Below are positions 23,350 through 34,193 of a stretch of DNA of 64,000 bases, in pieces. The notes below the pieces were generated by a model that was given only the letters and a program-made list of their open reading frames with translations, was not told where the DNA came from and searched no databases. Both the position numbers and the translations under genes were made by a program. Position 1 is the first letter of the stretch; every line of letters starts with the position of its first letter. This DNA is from Anthonomus grandis grandis (lineage: Eukaryota; Arthropoda; Insecta; Coleoptera; Curculionidae): assembly GCF_022605725.1 (NCBI RefSeq), contig NC_065546.1, forward strand, positions 39,118,227 through 39,182,226, in the 5' to 3' direction.

Positions 23350-26300
23350 CTCATTATCCTTATGACCAAAAGGGTCGCTACTGCGTAACCAGTAAAGTGT
23401 ACACCAGCCTTTGAAAAGTACTTGCCGCGAGGGCATATCGGAAAGGCAAGGGCGAACTGGCTACCTTCCTCATATACGAATCAATGGACAAAGTGAGGGA
23501 AGTGAGGGAATCGGTATACCTCAACTTTGAAAGCATAAAGCTGCGACTCCTGGGTAAGCCCCGAGAGAAGGAGGATATCAGAACCAGGATGATGACGGAG
23601 GAATCCACGCTGGAAACCTCGGCGCAATTGTAAATAACAACCCTGCATAGGAATAAGCTATTGCAATAAACTTACACCACTGCTAGGCAGCAACCGCAGC
23701 TTTGAGTAAGTACATACCCGAAAATGGCATTCAGATAGCCCTAATCCAAGACCCGTATATTTACAGGGGCCAGATAAGAGAACTAGGGAACCTCAAATGG
23801 AGAGTTGTATCAGACCAAAAAGAGGCATCTTGACAAGAAAAAATATATGTAGAGGCCACACCGCTGTGAGAATTTTGCGACAGGAACACGGCAATGATCG
23901 AATTGCAAATGAAGATAGCATAGAAGAGCTACCACACAATAATATTGTCAGCATACTTTCCACATGATCAACAAGAGGAATCACCTCTCACCGCTGTTTG
24001 GAAGGTGGTAAACCAGCAAAGGTTGTACAATCTTCTAATAGAATGCGATGCCAATGCACACCACACTATTTGAGCGAGCTTTAACACAAATAAATAAGTT
24101 GAGTCACTATTAATTAGATTACCATGCAGATTTGGGTTTAGATAAAACTAATGTGAGGGATAAGCCGACATTCAAATAATTAATCCAATCCTATGAATGA
24201 GACATATCTGTGACCTAGTGACAAACTGGCACGTATCGATAAATTCAGTTTGTCAGATCACAGGTATATAAAGTTTAAGCTAAAAACTGCAGAAACTCCG
24301 AAATTTTAGGAATACGAACTGGAGTCTATTAAGAGACAGTAGGACGCAACCTGGATAACTGTCCAATGGAGGCTTAAAACAACTTAAGGCTCGAAGTGCT
24401 GACAGAGTTAGTTGCAGAGATGCATTTAAGAAATTATGTCCCTTATGCAAATCATGTCAGGCATGCAGGGAGCACCTCCTGGTGGAACTAAGAACTGAGC
24501 TTAGGCGGACAGTAAGAAAACTCTTTAATAGAGCAAAGAGAATTAAGGAGTGAAATAAATTTATATAAAGCTTAAGCAGAATCATTCAAAGATATCGAAT
24601 CTATAAAAAAGGCAAAAAGAGAAGAACGTAAAAAAACTCTGCAGGATCTAATTAAGATACCAGTATATGCAAGACTCCACGAGGTAATATTACCAAAGGG
24701 ATCGCAACAGACTCTTGGTTCGCGCATAAATTTTAATGAAGAATATAGGATAACTGAGGACCGGAGGAAACGCTCGGCTTAATACTGAACAGTCACTTCC
24801 CGGGATCGGAAATTCTCAAATTAACACAGGCCCAATACCCGATTTCTGTCATTCCAAACAGAGGCAAAAAGGAAAACTAAGAACTGGCAGAAAAGTTTGT
24901 AACCTACGAGAAAGTTAAATGGGCAATAGACAGCTTCAAACGACTTAAGTCTACCGAATTAGATGGTATTATACCTATCATGCTACAGCAGGGTAAAGAA
25001 ATGCTGCTACTTGCGCTATGCAAAATAATGCGGGCCAGTCCAGACATGGCGCAAATATTAGAAAGTTTAAGGGAAGTGAAGGTAATATTCCTACCAAAAG
25101 TGGAACGCGAATCTTTCCGACCAATCTGTCTTATATCATTCCTCCTGAAAACAAAGGAAAAATCTTATATAAAGGAATGTCAGAGAAAACGTACTACGTG
25201 CTAGCACCACACCGACACCCATATTCTTACCAAACAGGTAAATCTGATGAATAAGCGATCCACGAGATTCATCTTTGAACTACAAGGAAATAGCCCTAGA
25301 AGTCTTCTTAGACATTGAGTTATTTTTTGACAAGACGTCATATGACGGAATCAACCATACCATAGCTGCTCAACATATACGTCTTACGATACGCGGTTGG
25401 GTCAGCCAAATGCCAACAGCACCACCGTAAAAGTCGAAATGTGTATCACTGCGGCTGTAGAACCTTTTATCGGATAGCCTACTGAGACCACTAGAGTGAC
25501 AGCATATCTTCGCTGTGAAATATACAGACGATATCATTCTACTAGCACGAGTGGGCAATCAGGCTCATTTAATCGAAAAAATATAAAGAGCTCTGAAAGT
25601 TGTCGAGGACTAGTGAATGGAAGAACAACTAAGGGTAACCGCCCAAAAACCACCCTAGTTGCTTTCACAAAAAGAATGAAACTAGAGCTCATTACAGGCG
25701 GAGTCCTCTTTGACAAATACCTGCGACTCGAAGATGATGTTAAATATCTAGGGGTGAGCCTGTATAAAAAACCCAGCTACAAGGAGCATGTAGTAAATAT
25801 CACAAAGAAGGCCACAAAAGTTCTTATGTACTGTAAAAGAATGTTCGGCAGATCATGGAGACTATCACTAAAAGTGATACAATGGGCATACACAACAATG
25901 GTCAGACCCAATATTACATACGCAGCACCAATATTGTGGCGAAAAGGAAGACTGGTATTTAGAACCTTAACAAAACACAAAGAATAGCATGTTGGACATC
26001 TGCTGCTGCCCTAGAAACCTGACGGGATTGAGCTCATTACACCTAGTAGTACGGGCTGAAGCAATATCAGGCTATTGTCGAACGGCTTACCAATCATAAT
26101 GAAAGTTGGACGCTATTCAACAAGATACAGAACTTTGGGTGTGTGACTGTGTGGCACTGCGAATAGACAAAAGCAAGGTCACACAGCTAGACAGACGCTT
26201 TGCAATTAAAGAAGTCAAGGGATCACTGGGCACAGAATATAGCCGGCTTAGGCAAGGCGGCTACTCAGTATGGTACACTGCGATCACACGATCGAAGATC

Positions 26301-27170
26301 GGGGTAGAATTGGTCGTACTAGAGGATGGACAACAGGACATACAACTCAAGTTGAATCTGGGTCTGGAAGCAACAGACTTACAGGCAAACATAATAGGAA
26401 TCCTGGCCTGTGTCCAACTGAAGAGAGAAGAATCGTCAAGGGACCGAACCTTCGCAATCATTACAGGAGACAATGCAGCAACAAACGCTTTAGAACAAAG
26501 CCTGGACAAAACTACTTAGAGGATCTCCCGGACCTAGCCAAAGATCAAAATAGGCCAAAGATAACATTATCAGAAAATATGAGCCAGAAATAAACAAAAA
26601 AGCCCTGAAAAAACATGCTGTGTCAGCGATAAAACCTGCAAAAGAAATATCAGATATTGATTGGAACTGGGGCATAAAAACAACTGGGGACAACTGGTAC
26701 TAAAGCTCCCAAACAACTTTTTGGAAGCCCATCCTTCAGGAAGGGGGAGAACATACTGGGCCGCTTCAGAGTGCAAGTGCGAAAACTACCCACCAAACAC
26801 CCTGCAGGAAATACCTGTACAGACTCACTACAGACAGTAGATACACCGTTGTGTAGAGGTTGTAAGGAAAAAAGTCTTTACATTCTATGCTTTTGGGAGG
26901 CAATCAACCAGACCGCTTGGGCGAAGCTAAACCCTCACCAAAGAGGATAAGAACCTCACGACTGGGTCAAATACTGGATATCCTAAAAGCAGCAGAAATG
27001 AACATATGAGAATAAATCTATGGGGCACAATAGAACTGCAACAGAGTCGACCGCAGGCGCAGTGCAGGGAATCAACTTGTGTCTTCCAGTGGGTAACCGG
27101 TCACAGAGTTCTACACTACCGGGGGTTTAACAACTCCTGCTTGCCGAAATAGACGCTGCATTCATAAGAC
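23350..27170 (+). pseudogene. RNase H-bearing non-LTR element (LOA/I-like), near full length, decayed
   Basis: A long decayed copy. 23400-23635 looks like the end of ORF1 (LATFLIYESMDKVREV). From about 23690 comes an endonuclease (IQIALIQDPYIYRG, IILSAYFPHD, LLIECDANAHH). The RT runs from about 24880 (VTYEKVKWAIDSFK, KVIFLPK, YSYQTGKS, VFLDIELFFDK at 25302, YTDDIILLARV near 25520, YLGVSLYKKPSYKEH). RNase H pieces lie at 26200-26520 (VWYT, FAIITGDNAATNALEQ) and the zinc motif LCRGCKEKSLYILCFW near 26850. The 3' untranslated part (27010-27130) matches the copy at 30838-31017, so both belong to one family. Many stops and frameshifts are spread over all domains. Confidence 0.82.
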
Positions 27171-27229
27171 TCTGATTTTAAGTTACATTTTCTCCGTATC
27201 AAGTAGAATTATAACTTTTGGAATACCTT

Positions 27230-27545
27230 TGGTATGACCACGGGTCCAGTCCGCCACTCAAACAAAAAAAAAATAAACCGATCAGAGAGAGATCAAGAAA
27301 AGAGCGGACGAGCGAAAAAAAAAGAGCGGCGCAAGCCATCTCAAGCCGCGACCGAGGCGAGGTACTGCTTATACCATAATACAAACAGCGTGTCTGCCGG
27401 GGGCGGAGGAGTGCCGCCCCGGGCGTCGTTGGGCGCGACGTAAAATATGCCGCCCTTCGGGGTAGTCGGAGAAACAGTTGTGGGATCAGATACGTGGACG
27501 CGTTCCCTTCGACGGCCGCGACCCGTCGTTGCTCTAGGGGGTCAA
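27230..27545. other. GC-rich block of unknown origin
   Basis: Strongly GC-rich against an AT-rich background, with words such as GCCGGGGGCGGAGG and GGGCGTCGTTGGGCGCGACG. It directly follows the 3' end of the 23350-27170 element. It carries open frames only because stops are rare in GC-rich DNA. I do not recognise it as rRNA or a known element part. It may be a 5' region of another element or spacer DNA. Confidence 0.4.
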
Positions 27546-27549
27546 AAAA

Positions 27550-29150
27550 TTACATTCCTCTCTTTTTTTTTCCTGTTTTAATTTTTGACTTAAGTCTCAT
27601 CTTTTGTTTCTTAACAGTAATCGCTTTAAAGGTATTTTAAATATTAACATGTTATAATATTGCTCGTAAAGTTTAATTTCTAGTTTCCCCAAGGCAAAAT
27701 TAAACGTCTTGTATATGCATTTTCAAAGACGTTATCGGCAGGAGTTGTATATCATGGTTAGGACAGAATACGTCAAAACTTTACCTTGATATGCCCTGAT
27801 GGGATCAAATTGTTATCGTAATATCGTGATAAACTCATTTAGGCAAAATAATTCTTAATATTAAGTAAATAATATAATATAATAATAATAATATAAATAG
27901 TAATAAAATAGATCACTTTTGAGTGTTGATACGATTGACCTTCCGCATATGGCGCATTATGGAGTCGGAGCTCTAAGTAAGATCATGTCGGACTTTAAAA
28001 GAAATAGTAATAAATAGTCTCCTCAATGCGCATATAGAAGACCAAAAGATAATGACTAAATAACAAAAAGGGTGCCGAAAGGGAACCAAAGGGTGCAAAG
28101 GGTGCTCATCATAGAGTCGATTATTTTGAGCGAGGTGAAGAGAAAACCAGGAAATTGCTAAAAGGCCTACGACTATGTTCTTTATTCCTTAATCAAGGTA
28201 TTGGATTATTATTACCGCGTGTTAAGCTCTTAATAATTCCGAAGCTCTTAATAATTTGTGAATACGCCCTTTTATCAAAAAGTCTCCCGAATAAAAATAA
28301 TAGATCTCTTTTAGATCTACATTAGGAAGATAACTTTGCACATATACCGGAGGCATCAATCACAACAGTCGTAGAGACCAAAGTTTTATTTTTTAAATAA
28401 GATGTTTAATTTTTTCATACATTTTCCGATTCTATGCATAATTTCAACACAACTTCATGTAACATAATATGGTATACCTCATTCCACTACCTAAAAAGAT
28501 AGGACAATTAATAAAATTTAGTATACAGTGCTCTTATTTCAAAATAAAGCACCCTTAATACGTTCTTAAAACAACAAACACTTCAATTTAGATATACAGG
28601 AGGACATTTAACTTTGACAAAGTTATGTCAATCAAGGGGGTGATCTCCAGCTAACCTCACTTTGATATGTCAATCGGAACCCACATTGTATGATATATCA
28701 AAGTAATAACATCAATGTAAGCAGTATTAAAATGTCTATTTAACAGTGTTAAAAAAATTAAATCGGTTGACGTACCAGCGAATAGTGACCAAAAAACTTA
28801 TTTTACCGACAAATGTGATACATTACTTTAAAGGGCACACAATCTCTTATTTAACCAAATCGCAAAAAACAAAATTCACATATAAGCGAATAGTAAGCAA
28901 AAATGTGTTGTAATAAAAAACATTTTATCAACCTAAACTATGAAAGGATCAAATAGTTGCCTCATAGTGTTACAGATTATTTTAAATAGCAAATAATTTT
29001 CCATCTTACTTCGCCAAAAAGATTGATGCAAGTTGAAGCGATTTACCAGTAAATTAATGTATGGTAATAAACAGTTCATAGAGTACAAAGTTTTTTGTGT
29101 GGATGAAATTGGTATTGTAATACTAAACAAAAATAATATGTATTTTCTCT
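27550..29150. other. AT-rich stretch without recognisable genes
   Basis: Nothing coding is seen. TACAGTGCTCTTATTT at 28524-28539 is followed by AAAGCACCC at 28547-28555, which resembles mariner-type ends, but no matching pair can be defined. Confidence 0.45.
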
Positions 29151-29157
29151 CCGCACT

Positions 29158-29400
29158 ACGCTTTCGCAGTTCGAGTGGCTTAATGAACAGCTTTTAACTA
29201 TGTGGATTGGCAGGCCTGGTGCAATTGAATGGCCCGCACGGTCGCAAGCCTTAACACCACTAGATTTTTTCCTTTAGGTGTATTTAAAAAGCAAAATTTA
29301 TAAAACTCCACCTAAAAATATGAATGATTTAAAAGATCGAAGACTTCATTAATGTCTCGCGAATAAGAGAGCACTACTTATTTTAAGCATTTAAAGAAAT
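29158..29400 (+). pseudogene. Mariner transposase C-terminal scrap
   Basis: The frame reads WIGRPGAIEWPARSQALTPLDFFL, a stop, then VYLKSKIYKTPPKN. This is the third-aspartate region and C-terminus of a mariner transposase like that at 5102-6178. The residue that should be the third catalytic Asp (RSPDLTP in relatives) is Ala here, and a stop replaces the Trp of FFLWG. No inverted ends are found. Confidence 0.8.
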
Positions 29401-30820
29401 ACATTCTGCGGACTGTTTAAGTTATCAACACCTTTTTACACCCTTACTATTTAGAAGTCTTACTTAAACTTATATATTTTATACACCGTTGGGTGGTAGA
29501 TTGTGTGCCTTTTAAAATCATGTATCACACTATAGGACAGCCATTTGACATAACAATCTTGCATAGACCCAAAAACAAAACGGGCATTCATCGCCTTTCA
29601 TCACTTGAAAAGTGCTTACACACATCCTTAGTCCCGATATCTGAGACCCAGGCCCACATATAAGTGCCATATCTAAATAAACTTAAACTTAAAGAGTACC
29701 GCTAGAGATTCATATCCTGGTATAGATTAACAAATACATTAAATTTACAGAATAATATAAAATATAAAAATACCTATTTTACACTTGTTTTTTCTTGAAA
29801 TTAAAGTTCCCCAATTCCAGAATAGAAACCCCAATTCCAAACTTATATTATTTAACAAAAATTGAAATAAATATTATTTAAACAAAAAATTGACAAGCCA
29901 TGTCAAATATCTAAGAAGAAAATCTTTAAAGTTCGTATATTTACTATATTCATTACGTTTTATTTTTTACTGGAATTTCATTTACTTTGTGCTTAATATG
30001 CATATTTTGATGTACGGTACATAGTTTACACTGAATAATATTGTTTATATCTTTAAACAATATTTTGCACTTAAAACAGAAATTTACAGAATCTTAATCG
30101 ATTATGTTATTACCGCTCGCCATTACAACTGTACGACTCGCAATAAATAAATAAATAAATAAAATTCACAGTATGTTTATTAATGAGGTAAAAGAATTCG
30201 TAAAATCGAGTGGGTGGAAGAATGGCGGAATCTTCTTCATTCTTCGTGATAGAGAAGAGCGCGTCGCGCGTGAATCCCCCCCGGGTAAAAGTCAAAAAGT
30301 TCCCAGAGGAAAGTGGACTCGGATCAAAATCCACCATTCGTTCACGTGTGTCCTCTGAGAAAATTCCTTTCGACTCATTTCATCGCTTTGATTATTTTCT
30401 CACACGAGCGAGCAAAAAACCATCAGATTATTTTTTAATCAATATGGGGCGGGTAAGAACTGCCAATTATTTAATCAATTTGACACTGATGTAGTGGTTG
30501 CACTCAATCAATTATATTTTATAGATTTTAAGTTTAATTAACTTGTTGAATCTTCAAACAATATGGGCCCTTTGACTTTAAACCACTTAAGTGATTTAAT
30601 CAAGGGCAGTTAATCAGAATCATTTATTTTGTTATCTTTAGTCCCTAATTGATTTTCGTATTTTGTATTTTTATATTATTTATCTCATTGGCTTTGATTT
30701 ATTTAATCACTGTGATTCAATCAATTTTAACACGTTCGCTGCTCATCGATTTTTTAATAAACACTGGTGGTGCTAAGACAAAAAAACTTTCGTTTTGGAA
30801 TATTTATGTTTTTGCGTATT
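29400..30820. other. Non-coding stretch with AAAT microsatellite
   Basis: An (AATA)n run lies at about 30143-30163. Bases 30200-30360 are less AT-rich and open in two frames, but the translation has no recognisable features. 30380-30760 is rich in AATCAA/TTGATT words. Confidence 0.45.
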
Positions 30821-30823
30821 ATT

Positions 30824-31786
30824 TTTTTTTTTTTTTTTTGGGGTCGGTGGAGAAATTCTTTATGAACACTGGTTACGCGGCGCAGCCCCCAGTAGTGTGG
30901 AACTCAGTGTCGAGTCTGTTTGGTCCTATACCCACTAAAACTCCACCGCTGGGTGGTGCCTTGTGGCTCCCTACACTGCGGTCTGCTAAGAAGCAGTCCT
31001 ATTGTGTCCCATATGTTTAGTCCCACAGGTTCAATTCTGTAGCTTCAAGGAAGTCTAGGATTGTGCCCAGTGGTAGATTTCTTATACCCTCTGGTGAGGG
31101 TTTCCCTTCCCCCAGGAATGTTGCCCTGGTTTGATTAAATGCTTTACAGAAGCATAGTATGTGAAGAGTTGTTTCGTCCTCCTCATTGCATCCCCTACAT
31201 AGCGAGGTAACTGATTTCCCTAGCGTATGCAGGTGTTTCCTGCTGGGTGCATGGCCTGTAAATAGCCCCGCGACCCTTCGTAGTTGTTGTCTGGAGAGGC
31301 CCAGTATGTTCTCACCCTTCTTGAAGGGTGGGCTGCCTATAAGTTGTTTAGATTGTTCCATCTTTGGCAGCTGTTCCCAGTAGAATTTGTTCTGGTTTGT
31401 TAGCCAGTTGCCGATTTCCCTCTTCCAGGTCTTATCGCTGACACAACATGTTGGTTCAGGGCCAACCAGGCTGTTGCTGGCTCCCTGGGTTGCAAGTTGG
31501 ATAGCCCTTCTTGCAGCCTTATTGTTGCCCATATTCTCTGCTAGGATTATCTCTGGCCTATTTTGCGCTTCGGCGAGGTTCCTGAGATCCTCCCAGCAGC
31601 TTTGCACAGTCCTTGACTTAGTCTCGAACTGTTGTAGTGCAAGTGTTGCAGCCTGGTCTCCTGTGAAAATTGCAAAGGTTTTGCCTCTTGGCAGCCCTTC
31701 TCTCATCAGTTGGACACGGGTTTGTATTCCTATTATGCTTGCCTGTAAATTTGTTGTTTCCAGGCCCAGGTTTAGCATAAGTTGTC
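30824..31786 (-). mobile_element. 5'-truncated RNase H-bearing LINE with 12-bp target duplication
   Basis: The last ~960 bp of a copy of the same family as 23350-27170. It encodes the end of the RNase H domain (FAIFTGDQAATLALQQF, near 31670), a linker, and the zinc motif CRGCNEEDETTLHILCFC, ending FLEATELNLWD at 31017. The 3' untranslated part ends in a run of A (T run at 30822-30839 on the plus strand). TTGCGTATTATT occurs at 30812-30823 and 31787-31798, exactly bounding the insert: a target-site duplication of target-primed reverse transcription. The 253-residue frame is open, so the insertion is fairly young. Confidence 0.92.
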
Positions 31787-31799
31787 TTGCGTATTATTA

Positions 31800-32600
31800 G
31801 TTAGATATAATTCTTTTTTTATGTCTTTTTTTTGCAAAAAGAATCATTTGGCGGCTTTAGTACTCAGCCACGATTTTTTTCGCTTAGTGCTTACGCCACA
31901 TAGGCGTTACTGGGAACTATTTATCAAATTTCTTTATTAAATTCAAAAATCCTGACAAAATAAAGGATAATAAACTTTATCTTAAAACTTATAACATAAA
32001 ATATTGAAATAGTTCATATAATCAAAAAATTTTAAAAAATTATCTCCGCAAAAAAAATAGTTCATAACTATAAAGAACTAGACAAATCTAATTTTTTTTT
32101 ACTAGAATTTAAAAAGATATATTTGAAAACCAAATAGGTACATAATTTATAACAAAAGTATTTTTAAAAAAATTTTATCTAGTTTCATAGATTATTGTCA
32201 AATTCCTTAAAGCAAGGGTCTAAACATAGTCCTGGCAGTTCTAGACAACTCTTACAATAATTGTACCTCTACGAATTCCACGTTTTGAACAACAACGGAA
32301 TTTTTTTCGCAGCCTTCTATTGCCTGGGCCCTTTTTTGTTTAGATGAACCGTGTTGAAACCCTTGGTTTTCTTTGGATTGGCCTGGCTTCTCTTCGGCTT
32401 AGATTATGGATACCATTGCTTTAACTAGAACTATTCTACTGAACCACGGTATTCCAAGACAACATCTTCGGTCTGGAATATTTGTTGTATGACATATAGG
32501 AATTGTACAACATAGTTTCCACAATATTAATTCCTACTTTTTTGGTTTTATGGTGGGTAGGTTAGTAGGACTGCAATTGACCTTGTAAATCTATACCCGA
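31800..32600. other. AT-rich stretch without recognisable genes
   Basis: No frame resembles a protein. It lies between the LINE insertion and the left end of the second DUF7869-type element. Confidence 0.45.
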
Positions 32601-32601
32601 C

Positions 32602-32624
32602 ATATGAATCCTATAAAAGCAAAA
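32602..32624 (+). repeat. Left terminal inverted repeat of copy 2
   Basis: ATATGAATCCTATAAAAGC followed by AAAA. It pairs with 38782-38804 with one mismatch. Confidence 0.85.
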
Positions 32625-33719
32625 TCCGACAAATCCACTTTTAGAAAATTTTGGGAAATGAGAAAAAACAATAAGGGGAAGTTAAAAGCTCAATATCTTT
32701 TTAAGTTTCTTTATATACATAGAGCAAGTCATCAAGCATCTAATTTTGAACAATTCAACCTGGAAAAACATCTTAGTGTAAAGTTATTTGAAATTAATTT
32801 TTTTTGTCGGGTTTTGAAACCAACAAATCCATTTGTCGGATTTTAAAATTGACCATAGTGAATTTGTCGTATTTTGTAAAAAAAAACTTTTGTTTTTGAA
32901 ATACGTATTTTATTACGGAAAAATTTAACAAACATAGATACTTATAACGAAATTATTTAAAAAATAGTTTAAACTAACAAATCACTTAAATAAGGCATGT
33001 TTTCACACAAATTCTCTTCATTTTCTGGAATTTCTATGTTCTCGAGATTTTCCAATTCGTATTTTTTAAGAATATTCTTATAGTATTCCAATTCATTCAG
33101 TTCTTTCCATTTATCTCCATAATGTTTGGTGAGGAGTGTTTGGACATCCTTTAGCTTTTTAGAAATACTGTATACCCTTTTGAACTAATACTAGTTTTAT
33201 GTCGGTTGGTTGCCTTTTTTTAAGACTGATTTGAAAACACCCAGATCTGATTTATAGGACTGCTCTCCTCAAATCGTAACCTGTCTAGAACTAGTGCGAT
33301 TCAATATGTACCTCTTGCATGCATTAAATGAGAAGTGCCATTGTCCAGTAGGTTTTACTGTTTCCTTACAAGCTTTCTTCCAATTGTGCACTTCTAAGTC
33401 AGATCCAAATCGATAAACTTTACCATGATCAGTAAAAATATTTAGGTACTGTTCTACGGAGACTAAGACTTTTTCTTTTTTTATATTTTTTTCAATTCGA
33501 GCGGACACATGATCTGCAAGGAGAAAAGAATGCCCAACAACTGGAAAGATAATTTCTAATTTTGAGACTGACTGAGGAGCCTTCTGACTAAGCCACATGG
33601 TATACATTGTAATAATATTATAAGGGGTACGAATTTTACTTTTAAAAGTTCCACGAAAAAAAAGTACGACGTTAACTGCCAATGGCGTAATAGACTACCA
33701 TTTAAGGACTTCTAAATTT

Positions 33720-34193
33720 ATGGAATATAGCAGCAAACTCTCTAAAAAGGACTGTGTAGTTCTATTTGTGGGACAAGAAAATGCCTTAAGAGGAACTCCA
33801 ATTAATACTCCCGCCATCACAAAACTCATTGGGGCATCCCAGCATACTAATTTGCTTCTACTTGGTGCTCCACAATCTCCAAATCGACCGGAGTTGAATG
33901 ATTTTATTACAGAGCAAGATAGAATTCTTGAACACCACTTCCGCAATTCCAATGCTACTTTTTTACCTTTAAATTCCACTACGACGGAACATGATTTCAT
34001 CGCCAGGCTATGTCACAACTATATAAATAAGATATCGCAAGATCGAAATGGGAGCCGGAACCATATTACTGTTGTGAATAATGATATAGCATTGCAGTCT
34101 CAGAGGACGCCTGAGCCCAGATCTGTAGAAGATCCATCTCATCATCTGAATTTTTTAGGTCATACAAATACGGGAAAGGCCAAAAAAAAATGA
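33720..34193 (+). pseudogene. LINE ORF1 C-terminal part
   Basis: A 157-residue open frame that looks like the end of an SGNH/esterase-like ORF1 protein: KKDCVVLFVGQENAL, NLLLLGAPQSP, ILEHHFRNS, FIARLCHNYINKI. This domain type is known from CR1-group ORF1 proteins. The catalytic Ser block is lost with the missing 5' part. The stop TGA (34191-34193) overlaps the ORF2 ATG (34190-34192) as ATGA, a layout compatible with stop-start re-initiation. Confidence 0.65.

Noticed and set aside
27330..27540. Possible rRNA or rDNA spacer because of high GC
   Set aside because: I recognise no conserved rRNA segment. Composition alone is not evidence.
30210..30494. 94-codon open frame as a small host gene
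   Set aside because: A second overlapping frame is equally open, there are no recognisable features, and it lies among repeats.
31387..31800. 137-codon plus-strand open frame
   Set aside because: Antisense of the truncated LINE at 30824-31786.
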